Below the pieces are notes generated by a model. It saw only the letters and a program-made list of their open reading frames with translations, was not told the origin of the DNA and ran no database searches. A program made the translations under genes and the position numbers. From Desulfovibrio sp. (lineage in GTDB: Bacteria; Desulfobacterota; Desulfovibrionia; Desulfovibrionales; Desulfovibrionaceae), in NCBI GenBank assembly GCA_017528345.1, contig JAFXOX010000045.1, forward strand, positions 1 to 50,335: a stretch of 50,335 nucleotides of DNA. Direction: 5' to 3'. Shown in pieces: positions 35,582 to 44,360 of this stretch; position 1 is the first letter of the stretch; every line of letters starts with the position of its first letter.

Positions 35582-36695
35582 AGATCTCCACTCCTTTTAC
35601 CTGCCAGTCAATACGTTCCAACAAGACATCGTCGCTAACGATTTCACCCTCCTCACAGCGCAGCTGCCCTTCACGGTCATAGATCGGTCCGCGAAAAATG
35701 ATACGTGTATTGTACTCAAGCTCGTTTTTAACCTGCTTCACGTGCTTGCGCATCTCAGGCGTCACACGTTTCGAAAAACCAGACAGTGTGACAGAGCCCT
35801 GATCCATACCGAGCCAGTTGTTTTTGAAGACTGTGAGTTCATTTTTCATGAAACGACGGATAATATTGTAATAAAACGTATGCCACTCACAGACGATGGT
35901 CGTCAACAGATGATCATTATTTTCGTCGAAGGAGGCATTAAAGCCAATGACATTCACCCCCTCAGAAAGCGCAGCCCGTGGGACAGCCTGATCGTCCTGT
36001 TGATAACCGAAGACATCACAGCCACGCTCAAGAATCAGTCTTCTCACGAGCGTTTCTTCCAGTTTGGGATTCTCCCAGGAACCGGTGAACGCGGCAAAAA
36101 CCCGAATATCAGGTTTAATGGACTGCGCGCCCAATACATAGGCATTGAGCCCCCGATTGACCTCGGCATTGGGCATGGCCGCAATATAGCCTAAGGCATT
36201 ACTTTTGCTGCTCATGGCAGCGAGCATGCCTTCGAGATATCTGGCCTGATAGATACGCACGAAATAGGAGGCCATATTGTGGGCATGGACCTCTGAGGAG
36301 TTGGTGACAAAGGCCACATGTGGATAGGCTTTCACGGTTTCAAGACATTCTGCAGCATAGCCATAGCTGCACAGAACAATCAAAGAGCAGCCTTGGTCAA
36401 CGAGCTCACGGATGCGATCAGGGCATTGGCCACTCCATTCGGGCACCTTATCACGCACCAGGAGCTCCAAATGAAGCGCATTGCAGGCTTCACGCAAGCC
36501 CTCATAGTGAGAGGCGTTCCAGCCGGGTTGCTCAATATCTCCAAGAATGATCATACCAATCTTGGGGCGCGTTTCCTCGGGGGCTGGCTTAAACATGAGA
36601 ATGGAGAGAATGATGACGATGAGCAGGATAGCCGTCAGCCCAAAAAGCACAGGCAACTGCCATCGTTTGAAATGCTTGGCAATGGGTGAACGCAA
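35574..36695 (-). CDS. Membrane-anchored BMP-family binding protein (PnrA/Med-like)
   Basis: A 373-residue protein with one N-terminal membrane anchor (LPVLFGLTAILLIVIILSILM) and a periplasmic BMP-type binding fold: IGMIILGDIEQPGWNASHYEGL, then LIVLCSYGYAAECLE, YQARYLEGMLAAMSS and DVFGYQQDDQAVP. BMP proteins normally bind nucleosides or similar ligands for ABC importers, but no ABC genes are nearby. Instead it lies between an HD-GYP regulator and a histidine kinase, so it probably works as a ligand receptor. It starts with TTG at 36695 after AGGAG, which overlaps the upstream stop. Ligand unknown. Confidence 0.85.
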   Translation of the reverse strand: MRSPIAKHFKRWQLPVLFGLTAILLIVIILSILMFKPAPEETRPKIGMIILGDIEQPGWNASHYEGLREACNALHLELLVRDKVPEWSGQCPDRIRELVDQGCSLIVLCSYGYAAECLETVKAYPHVAFVTNSSEVHAHNMASYFVRIYQARYLEGMLAAMSSKSNALGYIAAMPNAEVNRGLNAYVLGAQSIKPDIRVFAAFTGSWENPKLEETLVRRLILERGCDVFGYQQDDQAVPRAALSEGVNVIGFNASFDENNDHLLTTIVCEWHTFYYNIIRRFMKNELTVFKNNWLGMDQGSVTLSGFSKRVTPEMRKHVKQVKNELEYNTRIIFRGPIYDREGQLRCEEGEIVSDDVLLERIDWQVKGVEIFE

Positions 36696-36706
36696 GGCGC
36701 AATCTC

Positions 36707-37789
36707 CTAGTCAGGATCTAATTGCTGGGTAATTTCGCGCATCAGGTACGTCGCATCCTCGTCGATGAGTGTCAGCATGATATCGGCAAATTCCGGATCA
36801 AACTGGGTCCCGCGACCTAACACAATTTCCTGACGGACCTGTGCCTGGGGAAGCATACGACGATAACTGCGATTGCTGGTCATGGCGTCGTAGGAATCGG
36901 CCACAGCCAAAATGCGGGCAAAACGGGGAATATCCTGCCCCTTCAGACGATCAGGATAGCCTGTGCCGTCAAAACGCTCATGGTGGCAGCGTGCGGCTAT
37001 GGCGAGATCAGGAAAGACATCAATACTTTGCAGAATCTTAGCCCCGATAATGGTATGGGTTTGAATGCGCGCGTATTCCTCTTTGCTGAGAGCGTCCTCT
37101 TTATTGATGATAATCCCTGGCACGCCAATCTTACCAATATCGTGGAGCATACCCATATAGTAGATTTTTTCCTGATTTTCGACACTTTCCCCGGCACGCC
37201 GGGCGATACGGCAGGCGTAATTGGCCACACGCTCAGAATGGCCACTGGTATACTTGTCCTTGGCATCCACGGTTCTGGCCAGGGAAACCACCATTTCCCG
37301 AAACAGCAGACGGCTCTCTGATAGACGGCTTTCGGCAAGCAGGGTTTTGCGCCCCACTTCCTGTTCAAGATGTTTTTTGAGGTACTCATAGCGCACGAGT
37401 CTGCGGACTCTGTGGCGGACCACATCGGGCACAAACGGCTTACGGATGAAATCGGTGGCACCTAAAGCAAAGCCCTCGGTTTCAAGCCCGGTTTCCGTAT
37501 CACCAGTCAGCAGAATGACTGGCAGATCGTCATGTTGGGAGTGCTTACGCAGGTTGCGCAACACATCAAGACCATCCATATCGGGCATGCGGTAATCGAG
37601 CAAAACCAGATCACACGTATTTTCTTCAAGCCACTCCAAGGCCGAGCGCCCGGAATGTAGTCCAATGACGTCAGCTTCCTGCACAAAAATCCGCGACAGG
37701 AGCATACGCATCATGGCGTCATCGTCCACGACGAGCAGTCGCATCTTCTCTGTCCCTGATAAAAACGGATTATGCGTATCCTGACTCAT
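36707..37789 (-). CDS. Response regulator with HD-GYP phosphodiesterase output
   Basis: A 360-residue protein. The receiver domain (LLVVDDDAMMRMLL; phospho-Asp in LVLLDYRMPDMDG, about residue 64) is joined by a coiled linker to an HD-GYP domain with HSERVANYA, MLHDIGKIGVP (about 219), HTIIGAKIL, HHERFDGTGYP (about 276) and AVADSYDAMTSNR. All metal ligands expected in this family are present. HD-GYP proteins hydrolyse cyclic-di-GMP to pGpG or GMP. It is the first gene of the operon with the BMP protein and hybrid kinase, which presumably phosphorylates it. Confidence 0.92.
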   Translation of the reverse strand: MSQDTHNPFLSGTEKMRLLVVDDDAMMRMLLSRIFVQEADVIGLHSGRSALEWLEENTCDLVLLDYRMPDMDGLDVLRNLRKHSQHDDLPVILLTGDTETGLETEGFALGATDFIRKPFVPDVVRHRVRRLVRYEYLKKHLEQEVGRKTLLAESRLSESRLLFREMVVSLARTVDAKDKYTSGHSERVANYACRIARRAGESVENQEKIYYMGMLHDIGKIGVPGIIINKEDALSKEEYARIQTHTIIGAKILQSIDVFPDLAIAARCHHERFDGTGYPDRLKGQDIPRFARILAVADSYDAMTSNRSYRRMLPQAQVRQEIVLGRGTQFDPEFADIMLTLIDEDATYLMREITQQLDPD

Positions 37790-38382
37790 CAGATCTTCAG
37801 CGTTGAAACCCCATCATTGCAAATGGGGAGAAAACGCTGCCTCCTTGTTGTTTTTTGCTCATAAGCCATCTGAGCTTGGCACAAGATAGGACCAAGCGAC
37901 CTTAAAGGATTCCTTGAACAGTCTCGAGGAGTTTCTACGCAAAGGGCTTTACAGCCGTGTCCGCCTGTGGAGCAAGACCACTGGGGCGAGCAGGCTCCGC
38001 ATCAATTGCCTAGGCTTGCGCCCAAGAGGACAAGCTAGGAATTTCTCAGCATGAGACGGTGGGCAATGCCAATATAAGAAAAACATCTGGCCATTACGTG
38101 AACGTAGGCGAAAAAACACGCTACGTCAACGACATCCTGCGACTTTTCACGGAGAAGCTTTCATCGCCCAAAAAATCTTGCGTAATCACCTCAAAAAAAC
38201 CTCAGCCAATACTCCAAGTTTCGACGCTTGCCTATTCTCTCCTACCCTCCCAGGCACCAACGTTCCTTACGCCATGAAAACGTCTCTCCTGTAACCTCAC
38301 GAGCCTTTCTGCCGGATTTCCTAGAAAAAAGGCAATTTTGCCAGCAAGTTCCCCTGAAAGCCTTGAAAACTGTGGAAATTTC
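37790..38382. other. Intergenic region between signalling operon and feo operon
   Basis: About 590 bases between divergent operons. Short plus-strand open frames exist, but I see no family signature or ribosome site in them. The right-hand end merges into the feo promoter. Confidence 0.5.
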
Positions 38383-38409
38383 TTGACGAAAGGAAGATGA
38401 AAGTATATT
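38383..38409 (+). promoter_or_regulatory. Candidate promoter of feoAB
   Basis: TTGACG (38383-38388) and TATATT (38404-38409) are 15 bases apart, shorter than optimal but reasonable. A start near 38416 would place the Fur-like repeat at 38420-38436 across the beginning of the transcript. Confidence 0.4.
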
Positions 38410-38419
38410 GAAGTAAAAA

Positions 38420-38436
38420 TTGAATTTGGTTTTCAA
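38420..38436 (+). promoter_or_regulatory. Candidate Fur box of feoAB
   Basis: TTGAATTTGGTTTTCAA is an inverted repeat ending in TTGAA / TTCAA, like the TTGAAAAT-type half-sites reported for Fur in this group of bacteria (from memory). Its position just after the candidate -10 would allow iron-dependent repression. Confidence 0.45.
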
Positions 38437-38539
38437 AACTGGCTCTACAAGCCGATTTTCAAACTATTGCCTATTAAATGGGCACTTTTTCCCACTGAGC
38501 ATTCGGCAAAGTCGCATTGACGCACACTGGAGGTGCCGT

Positions 38540-38779
38540 ACGGACGTCTCACTGAATATTGACCTGACTTCACTCCAAAAGGGCGAAAAAGCGCAAATTC
38601 TGCAAATCAGCTCCAGAGGCGAGCTTGGTCGAAGAATTCGGGATATGGGGCTCATTCCCGGGGCTGCCATTACCCTCCTTGGGCGGGCTCCCATGGGCGA
38701 CCCGCTTGCCTTGCGTGTAGCCGACACAACTGTCGCCATCCGCAAGCGTGAAGCCAAATCCATCCTCATCAAACGCTAA
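38540..38779 (+). CDS. feoA: Ferrous iron transport protein FeoA, atypical start
   Basis: A small cytosolic SH3-like protein needed for FeoB function. The family features are LQKGEKAQILQIS, RGELGRRIRDMGLIPGA and a C-terminal VAIRKREAKSILIKR. No ATG, GTG or TTG exists in frame between the far upstream TTG at 38420 (inside the Fur-like box) and the domain. GGAGG at 38529-38533 is six bases before an in-frame ACG at 38540, one change away from ATG. I place the start there; a TTG start at 38420 would add 40 atypical residues. feoB follows after 18 bases. Confidence 0.8.
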   Translation, partial: TDVSLNIDLTSLQKGEKAQILQISSRGELGRRIRDMGLIPGAAITLLGRAPMGDPLALRVADTTVAIRKREAKSILIKR

Positions 38780-38797
38780 TCTCTCTTAGGAGCCTTT

Positions 38798-41095
38798 GTG
38801 ACTGACATTCCCATGGACCATCTGAACGAGATGGAAAAATTTCTGCCTGAAGACACGAAAAACGCGAACGGTCCTCTGCGCGCCAATATCGGTGGCCTTG
38901 CCTACTCTCTGCGCATTGCCGTTGCCGGCAATCCCAATAGCGGCAAGACCACGATCTTCAATATGCTCACCGGAGCCCATCAGCATGTGGGCAATTACAG
39001 TGGTGTAACGGTGGAAAAAAAGGAAGGCATCCTGCGCCATCAGGGACGGGAGATCATTTTCCTTGATCTGCCGGGCACCTACTCCCTTTCCGCCTACAGT
39101 CCTGAAGAACGCATTGCCAGTGAAACCCTTTTAGCCGGCACAGAACAGGCCGTGCTCTACGTGGCTGATGCCGGTCTTCTGGAGCGCAGCCTGCTGCTCT
39201 GTGTGCAGATCAGGGAAATGGGCCAGCCCATGGTACTTGCCTGCAACATGATGGATGAACTGCGCAAACAGGGCCACGATATTGATTTTGCCCAGCTTTC
39301 CGCCCTGCTTGGCGTGACGGCCTTACCCACAGTGGGTGTCAGATCTGAAGGCATCCACAATCTCTTCAAATCCGTCGAGCATGTGGCCACAAGTCCGGCT
39401 CCTCCACCTCTGCATGTGCCCTATGGGCCCTTGCTTGACCCCATTCTTGACAGACTCGCCAGGGTCGTCGAAAGCGACTACCCTGAGGCGCTCAAAAACT
39501 ACGGCGTCGCCCCGGCACGCTGGATGTCGCTGATGCTCCTCGAGGATAATCCCATTGCCTGGGACGCTGTACGCCTGGCTGGCCCCGAGGCAGAAGAAAG
39601 CGCCAGAATCATCTGCCAGGAAGCCCATCAAAACGCCGAGTCCCAGGACAGACGCATTGAGGACATTATCGCCGTCCAACGTTTCACATTCTGCCGCAAT
39701 GTCGTGCGCAACTGCCTGCACAGTGGTGAGACCAAAACAGCCCGCATGCAATTGTCAGACAAGCTTGACAGGGTTTTGGCCCACCATGTGGCAGGGGCCC
39801 TGATCATGGTTGCTGTGCTCTACGCCATGTTCAACCTGGTGATCTTTGTGGGGGCCTATCCGCAGGAGTGGCTTGAAGGTGCCTTCTCCTGGTTGAGCGG
39901 CTGGCTGCGCGAGACACTGCCAGATGGCTTTGTGACCAGTCTCCTCACTGACGGTATCATTGACGGCCTTGGTGGCGTGCTGAGTTTTGTGCCGCTCATC
40001 ATTATTCTCTTTCTGCTCATCGCCATTCTCGAAGACAGCGGCTATATGGCGCGCATGGCCTATATTGCCGACCGCCTCTTCCACCTCTTCGGCCTGCACG
40101 GCACCTCGGTCATGCCCTATATCATTGCCGGCGGCATAGCTGGCGGCTGCGCCATTCCTGGCGTCATGGCCACCCGCACCATGCCGAGCCCCATGGAAAA
40201 AATGGCCACCATGCTCACCCTGCCCTATATGACCTGCGGAGCCAAGCTGCCTGTGGTTCTGCTGCTGGCAGGCACGTTTTTCAAGGGCAATGAAGCCAAT
40301 GTCATCTTTTTTGTGGTCCTCGCCAGCTGGCTGATTGCCTTTGCCATGGCACTCCTTTTGCGGTTGACTGTGCTGCGCGGAGCCTCAACACCCCTGGTCA
40401 TGGAAATGCCGCCCTACCGCTGGCCTACCCTGCGATCTATCCTCATTCACGGCTGGGAGCGGACCTGGATGTACCTGCGCAAGGCAGTGGTTGTGCTTTT
40501 GCCGGTTTCCATTCTGCTCTGGGCTTCCATGACCTTTCCCTCTCTGCCCGCGGAAATGGCACTGGATTTTGAAAACCAGAAGGGCATGCTCAGCCAGAAG
40601 CTGGAAATCTCAGGTATTTCTCAGGATCAGCGGGATGAAGTGCAGGAAAAAATCGCTGCCATTGACAAGGCCCAGGAGGCGGCCTCCCTCAGGTACAGTC
40701 TCGCCGGTAGGCTTGGCGTCTGGATGGAACAGTTCACAGAACCTGTGGGCTTCAACTGGCGCACCGACGTAGCCCTGATCGGCGGCATCGCTGCCAAAGA
40801 GGCTATTGTCTCAACCCTTGGCACCGCCTATTCCCTGGGCAGTGATCTTGAAGAAGACGATGCGCCGCTCTCGCACCTGCTGGCCCTTGATCCCTCCTGG
40901 AATCCCGGCGTTGCCCTTTCCCTGCTCGTCTTTGTCCTGCTCTACTCTCCCTGCTTTGTGACCCTGGTCGTCATCCGCCAAGAATCGGGGAGCTGGAAAT
41001 GGGTGGCCTTCAGTATTCTTTTTAATACGGCGCTGGCCTATGGCGCTGCATTCATCGTCTATAAGACCTATTTCTGGTGGGGGAATTTTCTGTGA
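38798..41095 (+). CDS. feoB: Ferrous iron transporter FeoB
   Basis: A 765-residue inner-membrane Fe2+ importer. The N-terminal G domain has GNPNSGKTT (about residue 45), GNYSGVTVE, DLPGTYSL and NMMD; a helical GDI region follows, then the Gate-type membrane domain with motifs such as EDSGYMARMAYI, GGCAIPGVMATR and LPYMTCGAKLPV, and a second half containing GGIAAKEAIVSTLG. The length is normal for a single-chain FeoB without a FeoC extension. Start GTG 38798 is behind AGGAG. The stop overlaps the start of a diguanylate cyclase gene (GTGA). Confidence 0.96.
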   Translation: MTDIPMDHLNEMEKFLPEDTKNANGPLRANIGGLAYSLRIAVAGNPNSGKTTIFNMLTGAHQHVGNYSGVTVEKKEGILRHQGREIIFLDLPGTYSLSAYSPEERIASETLLAGTEQAVLYVADAGLLERSLLLCVQIREMGQPMVLACNMMDELRKQGHDIDFAQLSALLGVTALPTVGVRSEGIHNLFKSVEHVATSPAPPPLHVPYGPLLDPILDRLARVVESDYPEALKNYGVAPARWMSLMLLEDNPIAWDAVRLAGPEAEESARIICQEAHQNAESQDRRIEDIIAVQRFTFCRNVVRNCLHSGETKTARMQLSDKLDRVLAHHVAGALIMVAVLYAMFNLVIFVGAYPQEWLEGAFSWLSGWLRETLPDGFVTSLLTDGIIDGLGGVLSFVPLIIILFLLIAILEDSGYMARMAYIADRLFHLFGLHGTSVMPYIIAGGIAGGCAIPGVMATRTMPSPMEKMATMLTLPYMTCGAKLPVVLLLAGTFFKGNEANVIFFVVLASWLIAFAMALLLRLTVLRGASTPLVMEMPPYRWPTLRSILIHGWERTWMYLRKAVVVLLPVSILLWASMTFPSLPAEMALDFENQKGMLSQKLEISGISQDQRDEVQEKIAAIDKAQEAASLRYSLAGRLGVWMEQFTEPVGFNWRTDVALIGGIAAKEAIVSTLGTAYSLGSDLEEDDAPLSHLLALDPSWNPGVALSLLVFVLLYSPCFVTLVVIRQESGSWKWVAFSILFNTALAYGAAFIVYKTYFWWGNFL

Positions 41096-42465
41096 GTCCT
41101 CTGTCCCGCCCCAAACAAACTTGCCTGCCGCTGCGAGTCTTCTGTCTCCTTCTGCTCATTGTCCTGATCCTTCTCCTCCTCGCAAGCGGCGGGCTTATTA
41201 TCCATCAGGCTCGGCAGATTGTTGGCCAAGGTTCTCACAGTTACGGGCAGTACAAGGCAGAAGAGGTCTTTCTGGAGCGCAGCAAAAGGGCCCATGATCA
41301 AGTCTGGCAGCTCATCGCTTCGCGCAAAGCCCAAAGCGACCCTGAGGCCTGGGATAAAAGTATCAGGCAGCTCAAGAGTCTGGCCATGGAAAATCAGAAG
41401 CTAGCCCCCCACATTGAGCCACTTCTGGAAAGCCTCGCTGTCCTTAAGCCGATCCGCCTTACGCAGGCAGATCTCATCAAGAAGCTGTCCCAGGAAAATC
41501 CCCAAAATCGCGCAGCCCTCATCCAAAACTATGAAGAACTCGAACAGCAAGCTGAAGAACACCTCAAACCCTTGAGCCACCACACAGACGATCTTCTGTT
41601 TGGACCCGACGAGACCCATGAACTGAGCGAACAGATCAAGGCAAATGTCATCACAGCGCAATTTCTGGAAAATTGTGTACTCCTCTGCCTCTTTGGCACG
41701 CTCATCTACCTCGCCCTCTGCCTGGCCCTTGGCCTCAAGCATGTCATCCGTCCCCTTGAAGCCATCAGGCGCTATGTGGGACATCTTGGCACAGGCGTCC
41801 AGCTGCCGTCCATGCCACAAAGCCGTGTCAAGGTCATTGCCGAGATCTGTGAGACACTGGAAAACCTGGGTCTGTATCTGGGCCAGGCGACAGTTCGCAG
41901 TGAAAAGATTGCCTCCGAACGCAGCCAGTTCAAACGCATGTCCCTCTACGACGGCCTCACAGGTCTCTACAATCGCAGGGCCTTTGACGACATGCTGGAA
42001 AAACTCTGGCAGTCTTCAGGGCAACAGGCAACGCCTCTTGGCGTGATCATGATGGATGTGGACAAGTTCAAAGTCTATAATGATAGTCTCGGGCATCAGG
42101 CTGGCGATACCTGTCTGCGCGAGGTAGGCAAAGCCATTGCCAAGGCTGTGCGCGGCAATGACGTGGCAGCGCGCTATGGCGGTGAAGAATTTGTGGTGAT
42201 TCTGCCCAATACCGATTCCACCCAGGCCATGGCTGCCGCCGAGCGTATCAGACAGTCTGTGGAAAGCGTCAAACTTCCGCACCCAGGCTCCCCCACAGGT
42301 CCCTATGTGACCATCAGTCTCGGGGTCACTTCAGAAATGATCGAGGGATCTGGCAAAGCCTCTGATCTCGTGCAGCACGCCGACGATGCGCTCTATTTTT
42401 CCAAGGAAAACGGCCGTAACCGGGCAACGCTTTTTGATGGATCCCAGAAGTCCGAAGAACACTAA
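41092..42465 (+). CDS. Membrane-bound GGDEF diguanylate cyclase in the feo operon
   Basis: A 457-residue protein. A membrane segment at about 13-38 and another at about 185-210 enclose a helical periplasmic sensor; a HAMP-like linker (VIRPLEAIRRYV) leads to a GGDEF domain starting LYDGLTGLYNRRAFDD. The active site is intact (ARYGGEEFVVILPN, about residue 363), and the inhibitory I-site RGND lies at the right distance before it, so feedback inhibition by cyclic-di-GMP is expected. The GTG start at 41092 overlaps the feoB stop, so the cyclase is translated with the iron transporter. Its signal is unknown. Confidence 0.9.
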   Translation: MSPLSRPKQTCLPLRVFCLLLLIVLILLLLASGGLIIHQARQIVGQGSHSYGQYKAEEVFLERSKRAHDQVWQLIASRKAQSDPEAWDKSIRQLKSLAMENQKLAPHIEPLLESLAVLKPIRLTQADLIKKLSQENPQNRAALIQNYEELEQQAEEHLKPLSHHTDDLLFGPDETHELSEQIKANVITAQFLENCVLLCLFGTLIYLALCLALGLKHVIRPLEAIRRYVGHLGTGVQLPSMPQSRVKVIAEICETLENLGLYLGQATVRSEKIASERSQFKRMSLYDGLTGLYNRRAFDDMLEKLWQSSGQQATPLGVIMMDVDKFKVYNDSLGHQAGDTCLREVGKAIAKAVRGNDVAARYGGEEFVVILPNTDSTQAMAAAERIRQSVESVKLPHPGSPTGPYVTISLGVTSEMIEGSGKASDLVQHADDALYFSKENGRNRATLFDGSQKSEEH

Positions 42466-42501
42466 TTTTTGCCGCAGCTTGTTCTGCATTGCGAAGTTGT
42501 T

Positions 42502-44211
42502 ATGAATGGCCTTCCCACACCGTCGCGGTCCCTGAGCCACACAGCAGACGCCCAAGATCCCCAAACGCTTGTCTTTATCTGGAATAACGAGCGGACGGTC
42601 TTTCTTGCCCAGGACCTTGCCAGGCAGTTTGCCGGTCACTACGATCAGCGCCAGCCACTCCTTGTCTGGAGCGGCGATAATGTCGTGCATCCCGACGATA
42701 AAAGCTGTCTTGCACACTGTCTGCGCAGGCTCCAAAGTGGTATTCCCTACCTTGAGGCATCGTTCCGCCTCAGACGCCGCAGCGGAGGCTATGCGACCTG
42801 CGACTGCACCTTTACCCTGACGCAGGGCAAGACCGGGCAGCATATCGGGACCTTGCGCGTGCACAAAAGCCTCTCTGAGCATTGCGATCCTTTGACAGGC
42901 GTGCTCAGTGTCCGGGCGTTTTTCGCCGCAACAGACCGCCTTCTCCAGCACAGCGATCGCCAGTACTGCTTGCTGCGTTTCTCTGTGTGCGCCCTGAGAA
43001 ACATCAATCAAAGCCAGGGCTTTGCCGCAGGCGACCATCTTCTCAGGCTGATTGCCCGCCTTTTGCGCCGAAGCCTCTTTCACGACAGTGAGTGCCTTGG
43101 TCGCATGGACGGCGACGATTTTGCTGTCTGCCTGTTAGGTGAGCCCAAACGTGCCCTGCATTTTGCCCGGAAGCTTTCACAGCTTTTCGAGAACAAGGAC
43201 AAAAGGCGCCACGCAGACCTGTATTTTGGGATCTGTGCAGCCAAAGGCCACCAAACACCGGCCCATATTCTCTACGACAGGGCAAGTTCGGCCTTAAAAA
43301 GCGTCAAGGGCAGCGATGTGCGCAATGTGGCCTTCTACGATGAGCAGCTCAAACAAGTCGACAAGGATCGGGACTATATCACAAGTCACATGGCAGAGGC
43401 CTTAAAACAGGGAGAATTCAAGCTCTATCTCCAGCCCAAGGTGCATATGCCGACAGGTCGGGTTGTGGGTGCTGAAGCCCTCGCCCGCTGGTTGCACCCC
43501 GAAGACGGCATGATCATGCCCGACCGTTTTGTGCCGCTTTTTGAGAGTAACGGCTTTGTCCTCAAACTCGATGCCTATATCTGGGAAGAAACCGCAAAAA
43601 CACTGCGCCGCTGGATCGACAAGGGCTATAAGCCCATACCTGTTTCCGTCAACGTCAGCCGCCTGCACTTTGGCAATACCGACCTTGTACACACCTTCGT
43701 GGCTTTGACGGACAAATACCATCTGCCCAGGCATCTTTTGGAACTGGAAGTCACCGAAACGGCCTTTATCCCCGGTGAACACGATCTTCTGCACAAGATG
43801 CAGCGTTTACGTCAGGCAGGCTTTGCGCTTTCCATGGACGATTTTGGCATCGGCTATTCCTCCTTAAATTCCCTGCGCAATCTGCCCTTCACCGCCGTCA
43901 AGCTCGACCGCGTCTTTGTGCAGGGTGAAAGCGCGAGCAATCGAGGACGCATTGTCGCCAAAAGTACCATTGCTCTTGCCAGGGAACTTGGGCTCAATAT
44001 TGTGGCGGAAGGTGTGGAAAACGAGGAACAGGCCCAATTTCTGCTGGATAACGGCTGCCAGATAGCCCAGGGTTTTTATTACGCCCGACCCATGGACGCC
44101 ACGATCTTTGAGGAATGCACATTGTCTCCCCACAAACCCGATATGGATCGCTACAGCGCCCTGACAAGTCTTGGAGAAGTGCCCATGTTGCTGAAAACCT
44201 GCGAGGTCTAA
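42502..44211 (+). CDS. PAS-GGDEF(degenerate)-EAL cyclic-di-GMP phosphodiesterase
   Basis: A protein of about 569 residues, paralogue of the gene at 21582-23246 with the same domain spacing. A PAS-like N-terminus is followed by GRMDGDDF in place of RxGGDEF (about 203) and a complete EAL domain: GAEALARWLHP (about 323), VNVSRLHF, EVTETAF, DDFGIGYSSLNSL, KLDRVFV and EGVENEEQ. It lies 36 bases after the diguanylate cyclase gene, so the feo operon appears to encode both a cyclic-di-GMP synthase and a hydrolase. ATG 42502 is preferred although its ribosome site is weak. Confidence 0.9.
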   Translation: MNGLPTPSRSLSHTADAQDPQTLVFIWNNERTVFLAQDLARQFAGHYDQRQPLLVWSGDNVVHPDDKSCLAHCLRRLQSGIPYLEASFRLRRRSGGYATCDCTFTLTQGKTGQHIGTLRVHKSLSEHCDPLTGVLSVRAFFAATDRLLQHSDRQYCLLRFSVCALRNINQSQGFAAGDHLLRLIARLLRRSLFHDSECLGRMDGDDFAVCLLGEPKRALHFARKLSQLFENKDKRRHADLYFGICAAKGHQTPAHILYDRASSALKSVKGSDVRNVAFYDEQLKQVDKDRDYITSHMAEALKQGEFKLYLQPKVHMPTGRVVGAEALARWLHPEDGMIMPDRFVPLFESNGFVLKLDAYIWEETAKTLRRWIDKGYKPIPVSVNVSRLHFGNTDLVHTFVALTDKYHLPRHLLELEVTETAFIPGEHDLLHKMQRLRQAGFALSMDDFGIGYSSLNSLRNLPFTAVKLDRVFVQGESASNRGRIVAKSTIALARELGLNIVAEGVENEEQAQFLLDNGCQIAQGFYYARPMDATIFEECTLSPHKPDMDRYSALTSLGEVPMLLKTCEV

Positions 44212-44302
44212 GGAGCAATAGACAGCCCGTTGCAAGCTTTCTTTGACCAGTGAGCAGCTGCGCAAACACTGAAAAACACGCTCTCAAACATGTCGTTCCA
44301 AA

Positions 44303-44338
44303 CGAAGAACGCCCTCAAAAGCTTGGGGGCGTTCTTCG
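44303..44338. terminator. Hairpin between convergent feo operon and OB-fold gene
   Basis: CGAAGAACGCCC (44303-44314) pairs perfectly with GGGCGTTCTTCG (44327-44338) around a 12-base loop. No long T-run follows, but position and stability fit a shared terminator. Confidence 0.6.
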
Positions 44339-44360
44339 TACTTATCACGCTCGTTGTGCG

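Noticed and set aside
38059..38277. Plus-strand open frame of 72 codons before feoA
   Set aside because: No ribosome site or protein-like pattern, and it lies in a divergent promoter region.
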